From Sapria himalayana (Eukaryota > Streptophyta > Magnoliopsida > Malpighiales > Rafflesiaceae): DNA of 64,000 nucleotides. Shown here piece by piece: positions 13,531 to 25,939 of this stretch. The position numbers were made by a program, and so were the translations under genes. The stretch spans positions 34,504 through 98,503 of the forward strand of contig JAREIK010002995.1 in NCBI GenBank assembly GCA_029783825.1, given 5' to 3'. Below the pieces are notes generated by a model. That model had not been told where the DNA came from. It worked only from the letters and a program-made list of their open reading frames with translations, and searched no databases. Each line of letters starts with the position of its first letter. Position 1 is the stretch's first letter.

Positions 13531-13560
13531 TATTTTCAAAGGTTATAACCTTTGAAAATA
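13531..13560. repeat. Perfect 30-bp satellite dyad (representative)
   Basis: The palindrome reads tattttcaaaggtta followed by its exact complement, centre 13545/13546. This is the consensus form of the dyad seen once per satellite unit. Other perfect examples are 22275-22310 (36 bp), 27190-27221 (32 bp), 46591-46624 (34 bp) and 60501-60532 (32 bp). Its function is unknown; a cruciform or hairpin is possible. Confidence 0.9.
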
Positions 13561-14570
13561 TAATAATTTTTAAATTTTTTTCAAAAGTGAATACAATATT
13601 TAGTTATAATAATCATTAAATTTATATATCATATAAATTCAATATGAATATTTTTATCGATAAATATTCTAATAATGATCAAAGAATAAATTAATAATCT
13701 ATTATTAATAAGATAGATAGCAATTTAAATATAATTATAAAACCTAAAATGATTCAGAAACAAAGCAAAATATATTACTATATAATTATTTTTTGTTTTG
13801 AATTTTTTTTTCTTTTAAAAAGTTTATCTATATTTTTTCGATGAAAAATATTTATATAAATTATATTTGTCTAACTTAATTTATTCTGTTTTTAATAATT
13901 ATATAAAAATAAATGAATAAATAATTAAAATGAATAATTTAAATTATAATGAATAAAATAATATTGAGATTTATTATTTATTATTTAGGGTATACCGGTT
14001 TAAAATGATTATCTATTTAGGGTTTTCGAAATTTAGGAGTTATTGATTTAAGTATTTAGGCATTTAGTGGTTTATATGATTTATTTAAATAATGAAATAA
14101 CAAAAAAATTATTTTTGTTATTTTTTCACATTTTCAAAGGTTATAACATCAGAAAATATAATAATTTTAAATTTTTTAAAATGTGAATAAAATATTTAGT
14201 ATTAATAATCATTATAATTATATATAATATAAACTTATTATAAATAATTTTATTGATAGATATGATATCAATTATCAAAAAATAAATTAATAAACTATTA
14301 TTAATATGATAGATATAAATTAGAATATAATTACAAACCTAAAATGAATTAAAATTAATGTAAAATTTATTACTAAATAATAATTTTTTGTTTTTAAATA
14401 TTTACTTCTTTTTATAAGATTATATATTTTTTTATTAAAAGTAGATTATTAATATTATATTTGTTTGTTTAATTATTTATTTTGTAATTAATATTTATAT
14501 AAAAAATAAAATATTTAAAATGAATATTTAAAATTATATTGAATACAAATTAAAATGAGATTTAAGATTT

Positions 14571-15146
14571 ATTATTGCTGTATATGTAATTTATTATTTG
14601 ATAATCTGTTTGTATAAGCAAATATTTTTTCTTTTTTAATATTTTCATGTAACTATAGGAAAAGAAATATTAAGAGGTCGGGGATGCAGTAGTAGCACAA
14701 TAACGGAGGTCTCGCTGATCGGAAAGTGGGCCAAAATTGAAGCTGAGCCTGACCCGTTTCATGATACAACCTGCTCCGGTTAAATGAAACGAGAGAAATT
14801 TTAAAATAAAATGTTTTGTAATTTATTTTCGGGTGGCTCTTTTTGGACCCATGGAACAATTCATCATCTCTCTCTCTCTTCTCTTTATGCAATTTATCAT
14901 GACTATTTTGTGTGGTGCATACTGTAAGACATTTCTATTTCTTTAATCTGTAACGTAAAAGCATTATCTGGTTAATTTAGCTAGTCATACTGAGCAACTA
15001 GCGAACCACGTTATTTTCTGTGTTTATTTCTCATTTTTTGATTCTATCATGGATGGTTGCTGAATTGGGATACATATATTGCTTATTTTCTATTGTTTCT
15101 GTGCCTCAATCTCACTACTGTGGAAGCACAATTGCCAAATAATTAT
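14571..15146. repeat. 5-bp target-site duplication flanking the LTR, copy 1
   Basis: The bases attat occur at 14571-14575 and again at 15142-15146, directly outside the LTR. Removing the insert and one copy restores normal satellite sequence (gatttat...attatatatggtatacc). A 5-bp duplication is what LTR-retrotransposon integrase leaves. Confidence 0.8.
14576..15141 (+). mobile_element. Probable solo LTR (copia-like), copy 1
   Basis: A 566-bp insert starts with TG (tgctgtatatg) and ends in ccaaata, which is a mutated form of the cccaaca end implied by its inverted copy at 31475-32053. It is flanked by the 5-bp duplication attat. The 3' part contains 'gaaccacgttattttctgtg', a stretch resembling the ends of plant Ty1/copia LTRs, which suggests this strand; the family assignment is my impression. 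A short (CT)n run lies near 14870-14884. No internal gag-pol, primer-binding site or second LTR is nearby, so a solo LTR from LTR-LTR recombination, or a TRIM-like element, is likely. The open frame 14653-14892 on the minus strand has no recognisable domain. Confidence 0.7.
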
Positions 15147-15960
15147 ATATGGTATACCGGTTTAATAAATCGATTATTTAGAGGTTTTTTCATTTATGAA
15201 TTTAGAAATTTATGTTTTTAGGCATTTAGTGGTATATAGGTTTTATTTATATAATAAAAATAATTTTTTTTTATTTTTGTTAGATTTTCAAATATTATAA
15301 CCTTTGAAAATAAAATAATTTTTAAAATCTTTTTAAATGTGAATACCATTTATAATTATATTAATCTTTTTAATTATATATCATATAAATTCAATATAAA
15401 TAATTTTAATGATAGATATTATAATAATGATGAAAAATTAAATAAATAAACTATTATTAATAATATAAATATTAATTAAAATATATTTACATAACACAAA
15501 ATGATTCAAAATCAAATAAAAATATATTACTAAATAATAATATTTAATTTTTAAATTTTTCTATCATTTTATAAGCTTATAATTTTTTATGAAAAAAAAT
15601 AAATTATATAAATAATATCTGTCTCACTCGAAATTTATTTTGTAATTAATATTTCTAAAAAATTAAAATATAAATAATTAAAATGAATATTTAAAATTAT
15701 AATAAATAGAAATAAAAATGACATTTATTATTTATTAATTAGTATATAGTTGTTATAAGGTTTATGTATTTAGGGGTTTCAGGTTTTATGAGGTACTGAT
15801 TTAAGTAAGGAAGCATTTAGTGGTCTATAGGTTTTATTTAAAAAAGAAATAACAAAAAATTTATTTTTTGTATTCTTTCTCATTTTTTAAGATTATAACC
15901 TTTGAAAATATAATAATTTTTAATTTTTTTTCAAAAGTGAATACAATATTTATTTATAAT

Positions 15961-15996
15961 AATCATAATAATCATAATAATCATAATAATCATAAT
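15961..15996 (+). repeat. (AATCATAAT)4 minisatellite inside a satellite unit
   Basis: Four perfect 9-bp units stand where other satellite units have one ('aataatcataataatta'). This is a local slippage expansion; it produces the NNHNNH run of the chance open frame at 15868-16071. Confidence 0.85.
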
Positions 15997-16269
15997 AATT
16001 ATATATCATATAAATTCAAAATAAACTATTTTATTCATAGATATTCTAAAAATTATAAAAAAATAAATTAAAAATCTATTATGAATAAGATTGATATTAC
16101 TTAAAATATAATATCAAAACTTAAAATGATTCAAAAGCAAAGCAAAATATATTACTTAATAATATTTATTTATTTTTAAATTTTTATTCTTTTTATAAGC
16201 TTATCTATTTTTTGATGAAAAATTATTTTTATAAATTATATTTTTGACTCATAATTTATTTTATAATTA

Positions 16270-16291
16270 ATATATATATATATATATATAA
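16270..16291. repeat. (TA)n microsatellite
   Basis: About 11 TA units replace the usual 'taattaatatttctataaaaata' of the satellite unit. Confidence 0.9.
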
Positions 16292-19200
16292 CTTAACAAT
16301 CAAAATGAATTTTTTAAATTATAATGAAAACTATTATAAATGAGATTTATTAATTATTATTTTGGGTATACCCATTTAAACGATTATCTATATAGGGGTA
16401 TCGGGATTTTGTAGTTTAGTGATTTAAGTGTTTAGGCATTTAGTTATTTATAGGTTTTATTTAAACAATGAAATAATAATAAAAAATATTTTTTTTTTGT
16501 TTTTTCATATGTACAAAGGTTATAATCTTTCAAAATATAATAAATTTAAAATTTTTTTCAAATGTGAATATAATATTTAGTTATAATAATTATTAAATTT
16601 ATATATCATATAAATTAAATATAAATAATTTTATTAATAAATATTCTAAAAATGATAAAAAAATAGATTAATAATCTATTTTTAATATTTTTTTTTCTTT
16701 TAGTAAGTTTATCAATATTTTTTTGTTGAAAAATAATTTATATAAATTATATTGGTATAACTTATAATTTATTTTGTAATTAATATTTATATAAAAATAA
16801 ACAAATAAATAATTAAAATGAATATTTAAAATTATAATGAAAAAAATAAAAATTAGATTTATTATTTAGGATATACATGTTTAAAAAATTTATCTATTTA
16901 GGGTTTTCGAGATTTAAAAGTTATTGATTTATGTATTTAGGTATTTAATGGTTTATAGGTTTTATTCAAATAATGAAATAATAAAAAATTTATTTTTGAT
17001 ATTTTTTCAAATTTTCAAAGGTTATAACATTTGAAAATATAATAATTTTAAAATTTTTTAAAAATGTGAATACAATATTTAGTAATAATAAATATGATAA
17101 CTATATATAATATAAACTAAATATAAACAATTTTATTGATAGATATTATATCAATTATCAAAAAATAAATAAATAAACTATTATTAATATGATAGATATA
17201 AATTAAAATATAATTAAAAAACCTAAAATGATTAAAAATCAAAGTAAAATTTATTAATAAATAATATTCTTTTTTTAGTTTTTGCATCATTTTATAACCT
17301 TATATGTTTTTTTGATGAAAAATATATTATTTGAATTATATTTGTATCACTCATAATTTATTTTGTAATTAATATTTCTATAAATTATTTAAATTATATT
17401 TAAGGTTTACGAGTTTAAATGTTTGAGTATTTAGGGGCTTCGGGGTTTAGGAGTATAGATATTTATGTCTTTAGGCATTTAATGGTTTATAAGTTGTATT
17501 TAAACTATGATATAACAAAAAATTTATTTTTGTTATTTTTTCTCATTGTTGAAGTTTATAACCTTTGAAAATATAACAATTTTTAAATTTTTTTTATATG
17601 TGATTACTATATTTAGTTATGATAATCTTAATAATTATATATCATGTAAATTCAATATAAACAATTATATTGAAATATATTATATTAATGATCAAAAAAT
17701 AAATTAATGAACTATTATTAATAAGATAGATATTATTTTAAATATATTTGCAAAACATAAATTTATTCAAAATCAAAGTAAAATATATTACAAAATAATA
17801 CATTCTTTGATGTTTTGCTTCTTTTAATAAGTTTATATTTTTTTTATTAAAAGTAAATTATTTAAATTCTATTTGTCTTCCTCATAATTTATTTTAAATT
17901 TATAATAAATTATATAAATAAACTAATAAATAATTAAAATGAATATTTAAAATTATAATTAATACAAATAAATTAAAGATTTATTCATTATTATTCAGAA
18001 TATACTAGTTTAATGGATTAAGTATTTAGGTGTTTTGGGATTTACTGATTTAAGTGTTTAGGCCTTAAGTGATTTATAGTTTTTATTTAAAGAATGTAAA
18101 AATAAAAAATTTAATTTTTTGATTTCTGTTAATTTATGAAGGTTATAACCTTTGAAAATATAATAATTTTTTATTTTTTTAAATGTGAATATAATATTCA
18201 CTAATAATAATCTTAATAATTATATATAATGTAAACTCAATATAAATAATTTTATTAATAGATATTATAATAATGATTAATAATAAATTAATAAACTATT
18301 ATTAATAAGAATGATATAAATTAAAATATAATTGCAAAATCTAAAATGATTCAAAATAAAAATAAAATATATTACAAAATAATAGATTTTTGTTTTTAAT
18401 TTTTGCCTCTTTTTATAAGGATATATATTTTTTTGATGAAAAATAAATTATTTAAATTAGATCTGTCTCACTAATAATTTATTTAGTAATTAAAATTTCT
18501 ATAAAAATAAATGATAAATAATTAAATTAAAATTTTAAAATTATACTTAATAAAAATTAAATTGAGAATTATGATTTTTTATTAATGTACACCTGTTTAA
18601 TGGTTTAAGTATTTAGACGTTTTGTCGTTTAGGAGTTTAGCAATTTATGTTTTTAGGCATTTAGTGGTTTATAGGTTTTATTTAAACAATAAAATAACAA
18701 AAAAAATTTGTAATTTTTTCTCATTTTCATAGGTTATAACTTTTAAAAATATAATAATACTTAAAATTTTTTGAAATATGAATACAATATTTAGATATAA
18801 TAATTTTAATAATTATATATCATATAAATACAATATAAACAATTTTATTGATAGATAATTTAATAATGATCAAATTTAAATTAATAAACTATTAATAAAA
18901 AGATTGATATTAATTAAAAAAAATTTACAAAGACTAAATTAATTCAAAATTAAAGTAAAATATATTACTGGATAATAATTCTTAATTTTTAAAATTTTAC
19001 TTCTGTTATAAGCTATATATATATTTTTTGATAAAAAATAAATTATTAAAATAATATTTGTCGAACTCATTATTTAATTTATAATAAATATTTCTATAAA
19101 ATAAACTTATAAATAATTAAAATGAATATTTAAAATAATAATAAATTGAAATATAAATTAGATTTCTTAATTATTAAGTTGTATATAGCGGTTTAATGGT

Positions 19201-20437
19201 TTATGTATTTAGGCATTACGGGCCTTAGGAGTTTACTGATTTTATTGTGTATGTATTTAGTGAATTATAAGTTTTATTTAAAAATTAATATAACAAATAA
19301 TTTATTTTTGTTATTTTTTGATATTTTCAAAGGTTATAACATTTGAAAATATAATAATTTTTAAAATTTTTTCAAATGTGAATTCAATATTTAGTTATAA
19401 TAATCATTATATTTATATATCATATAAATTCAATATAAACAATATTATTTATAAATATTCTAAAAATGATCAAAAATAAATTAATAATATATTATTAATA
19501 AGATAGATATCAATTAAAATATAATAAAAAAAAAACCTAAAGTGATTAAGAAGAAATCAAAATATATTAATATATAATAATTTGTTGTTTTGTAATTTTT
19601 TTTATTTTAAAAAGTTTATCCATATTTTTGTGATGCAAATTAATTTATATAAATTATATAAGTCTAACTCATAATTTATTTTTTAAATAATATTTATATA
19701 AAATTAACAAATAAATAATTAAAATGAATATTTAAAATTATAATGACAAAAGATATATTGAGATTTATTCGTTATTATTTTGGGTATACGAGTTTAATTT
19801 AAATTAGATCTGTCTCACTAATAATTTATTTAGTAATTAATATTTCGATAAAAATAAACTTATAAATAATTAAAATAAAAATTGATAATAATACTGAATA
19901 AAAATTAAAAATAAATTTATTAATTATTATTAATGGATACTAGTTTAATATTTTAAGTATTTAGAGGTTTTTTGTTTATGACTTTAGTGATTTATGTTTT
20001 TAGGCATTTAGTGGTTTATAGGTTTTATTTAAAGAATGAAATAACAAAAAAATTATTTTTGATATTTTTTCACATTTTCAAAGGTTATAACATTTGAAAA
20101 AATAATAATTTAAAATTTTTTAAAAATGTGAATACAATATTTAGTAATAATAATCATTATAATTATATATAATATAAACTAAATATAAACAATTTTATTT
20201 ATATATATGATATCAATTATCAAAAAATAAATTAATATGTTATAATTAATATGATAGATATAAATTAAAATATTATTGCAAAACCTAAAAATATTTAAAA
20301 TCCAATTAAAATTTATTACTAAATAATAATTTTTTTTAGTTATTGCTTCTTTTTATAAGCTTATTTTTTTATTTTGATGAAAAATAAATTATTTAAATGA
20401 TTAGGCATTTAGTGGTTTATAAGTATTATTTAAATAA

Positions 20438-20469
20438 TAAAATAATAAAATAATAAAATAATAAAATAA
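20438..20469 (+). repeat. (TAAAATAA)4 minisatellite
   Basis: Four perfect 8-bp units derive from the 'aataaaataa' that follows 'ggttttatttaa' in the satellite. The unit just upstream is shortened: at ~20400 the sequence jumps from 'gatgaaaaataaattatttaaatga' straight to 'ttaggcatttagtgg', losing the box start. Confidence 0.8.
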
Positions 20470-22274
20470 TTAATTTTGTGATTTTTTATCATTTTTGAAG
20501 GTTATAACCTTTGAAAATATAATAATTTTTCAATTTTTTTCAAAAATAAATATAATATTTAGTTATAATAATCTTAATATTTATAAATCATTTAAATTAA
20601 ATATAAATAATTTTATTGATAGATATTATAATAATGATCACAAAAATAAATTAATAAACTATTATTAATAAGATTGATAGCAATTAAAATATAAATGGAA
20701 AACCTATAATGATTCAAAATCAAAGTAAAATATATTACTAAATGATATTTTTTGTTTTTAAATTTTTACTTCTTTTTATAAGTTTATATTTATTTTTTAA
20801 TTTAAATTAAATTATTAAAATTTTATTTGTATCTCTTTATTTATTTTGCAATTAATATTTCTATAAAAAATAAACTAATAAATAATTAAAATGAATAATT
20901 AAAATTATAATGAATACAAATTAAAATGAGATTTATAATTTATTATATGAGGTATAACGCTTTAATTGATTGTTAATTTAGAAGTTTTGTCGTTTAGGAG
21001 TTAAGCAATTTATGTTTTTTGGTATTTAGTAGTTTATAGATTGTATTTATATAATAAATATTTTTTTTTGATTTTATCTGATTTTCAAAGGTTATAACCT
21101 TTGAAAATAAGATAATTTTTATAATTTTTTGAAATGTGAATACCTTGTATAATTATATTAATCTTACTATTTATATTTCATATAAATTCAATATAAACAA
21201 TTTTAATGATAGATAGTATAATAATGATCAAAAATTAATTAAATAAACTATTATTAATAATATAAATATTAATTAAAATATATTTACATAACACAAAATG
21301 ATTCAAAATCAAATCAAAATATATTACAAAATAATAATATTTAATTTTCAAATATTTCCTTCTATTTAAAAGGTTATATTTTTTATTGATTAAAAATAAA
21401 TTATTTAAATACTATTTGTCTCACTCAAAATTTTTTTTTGTAATTAATTTTTCTAAATAATTAAACGATAAATAATTAAAATCAATATTTAAAATTATAA
21501 TAAATAGAAATAAAAATGAGATTTATTATTTATTAAGTAGTATATAGTTGTTAAAAGGTATATTTATTTAGAGGTTTCGGGGTCTAAGAGCTTACTAATT
21601 TAAGTAAGTAAGTATTTAATGAGCTATAGGTTTTATTTTAAAAATGAAATAATAAAAAATTTATTTTTATTATTTTTTCTCATTTTTTAAGGTTATAACC
21701 TTTGAAAATATAATAATTTTTAAATTTCTTTTCAAAATTGAATACAATATATATTTATAATAATCATAATAATTATATATCATATAAATTCAATATAAAC
21801 AATTTTATTGATAGATATTCTAATAATTATCAAAAAATAAATTATAAATCTATTATGAATAAGATTGATATTAATTAAAATATAATATCAAAACCTAAAA
21901 TGATGCAGAAGCAAAGAAAAATATATTACTAAATAATAATTATTTGTTTTTTAATTTTTATTCTTTTTATAAGCTTATCAATTTTTTGATTAAAAATAAT
22001 TTTTATAAATTATATTTTTAACTCATAATTTATTTTATAATTAATACATATATAAAAATAAAAAACTAAACAATCAAAATGAATTTTTTAAATTATAATT
22101 AAAACAAATTAAAAAGATATTTATTAATTAATATTTAGGGTATACCAGTTTAAAGGATTATCTATATAGGGGTATCAGGATTTTGTAGTTTAGTGATCTA
22201 AATGCTTAGGCATTTAGTGGTGTATAAATTTTTTATAAACAATAGAATAACAAAGAAAATTTTTTTTTATTTTT

Positions 22275-22310
22275 TCACATTTTCAAAGGTTATAACCTTT
22301 GAAAATGTGA
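22275..22310. repeat. Longest perfect satellite dyad seen (36 bp)
   Basis: tcacattttcaaaggtta (22275-22292) is followed by its exact reverse complement (22293-22310). It lies in the last unit before the hAT breakpoint. Confidence 0.9.
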
Positions 22311-23209
22311 TAATTTTAAAATTTTTTTCAAAAGTGAATACAATATTTAGTTATAATAATCATTATATTTATATATCATATAAATTCATTATAAACATTT
22401 TTATTGATAGATATTCTAATAATGATCAAAAAATAACTTAATAATATATTATTAATAAGATAGATATCAATTAAAATATATTTACAAAACCTAAAATAAT
22501 TCAAAAGCAAAGAAAAATATATTACAATATAATAATTTTTTGTTTTGAATTTTTTTTTATTTTAAAATGTTTATCTATATTTTTTGATTAAAAATAATAT
22601 ATATAAATTATTTTTGTCTAACTCATAATTTATTTTGTAATTAATATTTATATAAAAATAAACAAATAAATAATTAAAATGAATATTTAAAATTGTAATG
22701 AAAAACTATAATAGCAATACTACTTTTTTTAAACAATTACTTTAAATATCAAGGAATAGCTAAAGTTGACCACAAACATTGGTAGCAGCAATTACAACTT
22801 AAGTAATTGGTAAAATTAGGCAGCTTAATATAACAAAAAAATACAACTAATAACAAGCATGATAATAATCATTTCAAAGGTCTGTCCCACAACAGCAACG
22901 AAGATCCAACCCCAATTAATTATCTCTTTTACAACTCATCCCTTTTCTTCCTCCACTGTAGACAGACAACCAAAGATGAAAACATGTTAATCATGTAGAC
23001 ATAAATATTTGTAATATGAAAGAGTAATAAAAAAACAAAATATTACTTTATAAAATTTAATACACCCATTCAAATTTAGTTGGCCAACTATAGTTGGAAA
23101 AATATTTGGATCTTGTGACCCCTATGAAAATTGTAATTGAACCATATTTTTATTAAATTGAATGAATAAAATAAGTAAAAGTGAAATTAAAATTTACAAG
23201 ATTTTTATA

Positions 23210-25342
23210 CTAACCTGATTCATTATGATCAATGTCTTGAACTAATTCTTCAATTTCAATAGGTTTGTTTGAGCTTCTCAATCTATCTTGTAGACATATG
23301 AGAACTTCAGCTGTAATAGGTGTTAAAGAACTGCTAAATTTATCTAAAGTTCTCCCCCCATTGCTAACTGTAGATTCGTAGGCCACAGTAGATGCTTGGA
23401 TAGCAAATACATCCCTTACTACATTTGCCAAAGAAGGATACCAAACCTCATTTACCTTCCACCAGTTTAGAAGATCAAAATCAATTCTATTTTATTCAAG
23501 TTTGTCCTCCAAGTACCTATCCAACTCTTTCAAAGCTGCAACTTCTTGTTATTTCTCCAATTCAACAAAAAAATCATCAACATAAGTATCACTACCATCA
23601 AAGAAATCATCATTTTTCTTCGACACAGTAGAAGAGAAATCATGTTCTTTTGATTCATCTTCATTTAAATCTTTATAATCCTCCATCATCACATTTAAAG
23701 CATTTATAACCTTTTTCACCAAATTTTTAGCCAATTCCTCTCCATAATGCTAAGCATACTTAACCTTGAGATATTTGAGCTTATATCTATGATCCAACAC
23801 TACTGCTACAAAAAGCATTATATTTGTTGACTGAAGAGAACCCCAATATTTGTTAAATTTATGCCTTATTTTCATTCTCATTTTAGACACCATAGTATCT
23901 CTACTAGTTTCACAAAGCTCAATTTTTTTCAAAATTCGAAAAAATATCAAGAAAATAAATACTAGAGGTAGAATATTATGAGCAAGAAAATTTACAAGTT
24001 ACCTCAAAAAAAGTTTTCAAGAAATGACCCATAATTTTGGAGTTTGTTCAGTCTCTCTCAGTTGGAACGTTTGAACCAAACTACTTAAAAAAACTTTTGA
24101 CTTTGTCCTCCAACTTATCAAATTCTTTTTGATATTTTATATCAGTTTGTAGCATCAAATAAGTTGAATTCCATCTTGTAGGACAATCTAATTGCAATGA
24201 AGTTCCATATGTCAAGTTTGCTTTTTCAACACATAATTTAAATATATATAATCTTTTATGACTGCTCCTCACATATTTCACCACACCTCTAATTTTTTGA
24301 ATAGCACCCTCAACTACTGCAATGTCATCTCTGACAATTAAGTTTAGAATATGAGCACAACATCTCATATGAAGATGCTTGCCTCTCAAAGGTACAACTC
24401 TTTTCTTCACAAACATTTTTTTCAATTTTTCAACTACAACATCATTATTTTATGCATTGTCAACAATAATGCACATCAACTTTCTCAAACCCCATTTATT
24501 CATGCAAAACTATATAGCATTTCTAATATTAACTCCAAAATGACTTTTAATTACACAAAAGGTCAAAAGCCTTTTATGCATATTCCATTGAAAATCAATG
24601 TAATGAATAGTCAAACATATATAAGACAATTTTTGAACGCTAGTCCAAGTGTCGGTAGTCAATGAAACTCTACAACAATGAGATGATTTGCTATTAAATA
24701 ATTTCTTCTTTTCATTCATAAACAAAGAAAAAAAATCCCTCTCTATAGATTGCCTAGATGGAATTTTAAATTGAGGCACACTAACTTCACAAAACTCCTT
24801 AAACTCATCCCTCTCAACAAAACAAAAAGGCAATTCATCTTTTATGATCATTTTCACCAAAGCCTACCTAACTAGTTATTGATCAAATTGCCAACAAGTT
24901 AATTTTTTATTCTCTGAACTAGTACCTTTAGTGAAACTCAACAAAGATTGTGACTTGTCTTTACCTTTGTGAGCTTCTATTAATTCTTTTTTGTGTGTAA
25001 ATTTCCTACAAGTCTCTCTCAAGTATTTCCATAAACCCGAAGTACCTTGATCACTTTTTGCCAAATATTCTTTCCTACACCATATACAAGCTGCCCTACC
25101 AGTTTGATTTTCCTCTGAATCAACTAATCTCATAAGTTTCCCAAACAGCAGACTTATACTTTTTATGAGCTTGAGGTTCAGATGTACCTTGACTTTCTTT
25201 TACAATTGGAATTGAAGAACCTACCGTAACAATAGGAGGGTTCGTGAAAGGATGATGATTGGATTTACCAGTACTTTGATCATTTGAGATGTGATCATCT
25301 TCAATTTATTGTATTTTTCGTTTACCGCTGGATTGTGCCATT
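23210..25342 (-). pseudogene. hAT (BED-type, RICESLEEPER-like) transposase pseudogene, copy 1
   Basis: The decayed frame starts at ATG 25340-25342 (MAQSSGKRKI) and ends at TAG 23210-23212. The family moves DNA by cut and paste in the nucleus. In order: BED finger remnant (CIWC near 25085, GTSGLWKYLRETC) whose expected His is Tyr; the first catalytic Asp motif TTDTW (about 24652); VDNA...NND; HMRCCAHILNLIV; CPTRWNSTYLML; the KYWG...VVLDHRYKLKYLK core; and a C-terminal dimerisation part (ARDVFAIQASTVAYESTVS, GGRTLDKFSSSLTP). In-frame stops: 25307-25309, two near 24866-24880, 24510-24512, 24450-24452 and 23549-23551. The 2133-bp span equals that of copy 2. The last codons (CAGGTTAGTAT) resemble a splice donor, so the true C-terminus could lie further on. 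It cannot make an active protein. Confidence 0.85.
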
Positions 25343-25717
25343 TGCATTGTGATTAATTAATATGATATGTTAAGCATAATTACATATAAATATTTCAAAC
25401 AAGCAAGCTCTAAAAAACTGTCTGTAACACATTTAGCCCACTAATTTGTTCAAACCACAACACCACAACCAATACTCAACATAACTGACTGAGACACATA
25501 ATAATAATAATAATTAATCACTCAATTCTCGTAAAAAAACAAACCAAAAGGTTGGTGGCATCTGAGACATGATGGAGGCTACCAGAAGTGCGACGGACAA
25601 GGGCTGGACCTATTTGAACATTGCTAGAATGACGTTAGGTGGCCTGGAACTCGTCGGAACAACAATAGGTACGTCGGAATTGGATGGGTAGTAGCGGAAT
25701 TGGTGGCATCTTCATGT

Positions 25718-25738
25718 TATATATATATATATATATAT
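25718..25738. repeat. (TA)n microsatellite in the hAT right end
   Basis: About ten TA units lie in the non-coding right part of the element; the equivalent tract in copy 2 is 50167-50189. Confidence 0.9.
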
Positions 25739-25939
25739 TTGTGGTTCTTGTATCAGCTTTTTAGGATGGGATGGTTCCCGGGAAGGATATTGCTTAAGAT
25801 TTGGAACCATCCCAAAAGAAAAAATACGTGCAGAACGAGATGAGAAAAGTCAAAGTCAACGGATTTTTCTCAGTTCCGATTCTTTCGGGACATGAATTCG
25901 GGTCGGGCCGCGAATCTCCGAGTCCCGTGAGCAGCCCTA

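Larger units (their letters stand above)
11147..14575 (+). repeat. Satellite block, plus orientation, between segment A and the LTR
   Basis: Five to six satellite units continue in plus orientation, with boxes near 11150, 11700, 12085, 12830, 13400 and 14000. One unit is truncated at the 'aaacctttaaagatggttt' scar (12058-12076), and one carries the ~147-bp internal duplication (12675-12822). A perfect 30-bp dyad lies at 13531-13560. The block is the inverted counterpart of 32054-35508. No genes. Confidence 0.85.
15147..22704 (+). repeat. Satellite block, plus orientation, between the LTR and the hAT breakpoint
   Basis: About twelve units follow, with dyad regions near 15295, 15895, 16520, 17020, 17560, 18145, 18735, 19330, 20085, 20500, 21085, 21695 and 22290. 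Subtypes recur in order, for example the 'cttctatataggggta' box at 16395 and 22165 and the 'taagtaagtaag' box near 15800 and 21605. The block is about 2 kb longer than its inverted counterpart 25940-31474, a difference of three to four units. It stops abruptly at the hAT remnant. No genes. Confidence 0.85.
22705..25939 (-). mobile_element. hAT transposon copy 1, left end missing
   Basis: The element is closely similar to 47155-50390. The right terminus reads, on the minus strand, tagggctgctcacgg and is followed on the plus strand by ctaaatgc (25940-25947), the 8-bp target duplication also beside copy 2. The left terminus is absent: homology starts at about 22705 (aactataatagcaatac) directly after plus-oriented satellite, while about 460 bp present in copy 2 (46692-47155) is missing. 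Because the satellite is plus to the left and minus to the right, the junction at ~22704 is a rearrangement breakpoint. The element is non-autonomous by decay. Confidence 0.85.

Noticed and set aside
14576..15141. Full LTR retrotransposon around the LTR
   Set aside because: Satellite resumes directly outside the 5-bp duplications on both sides. No gag-pol fragment or second LTR exists nearby.
23425..24665. Plus-strand open frames at 23425-23631 and 24351-24665
   Set aside because: They are antisense shadows of the transposase pseudogene on the minus strand.
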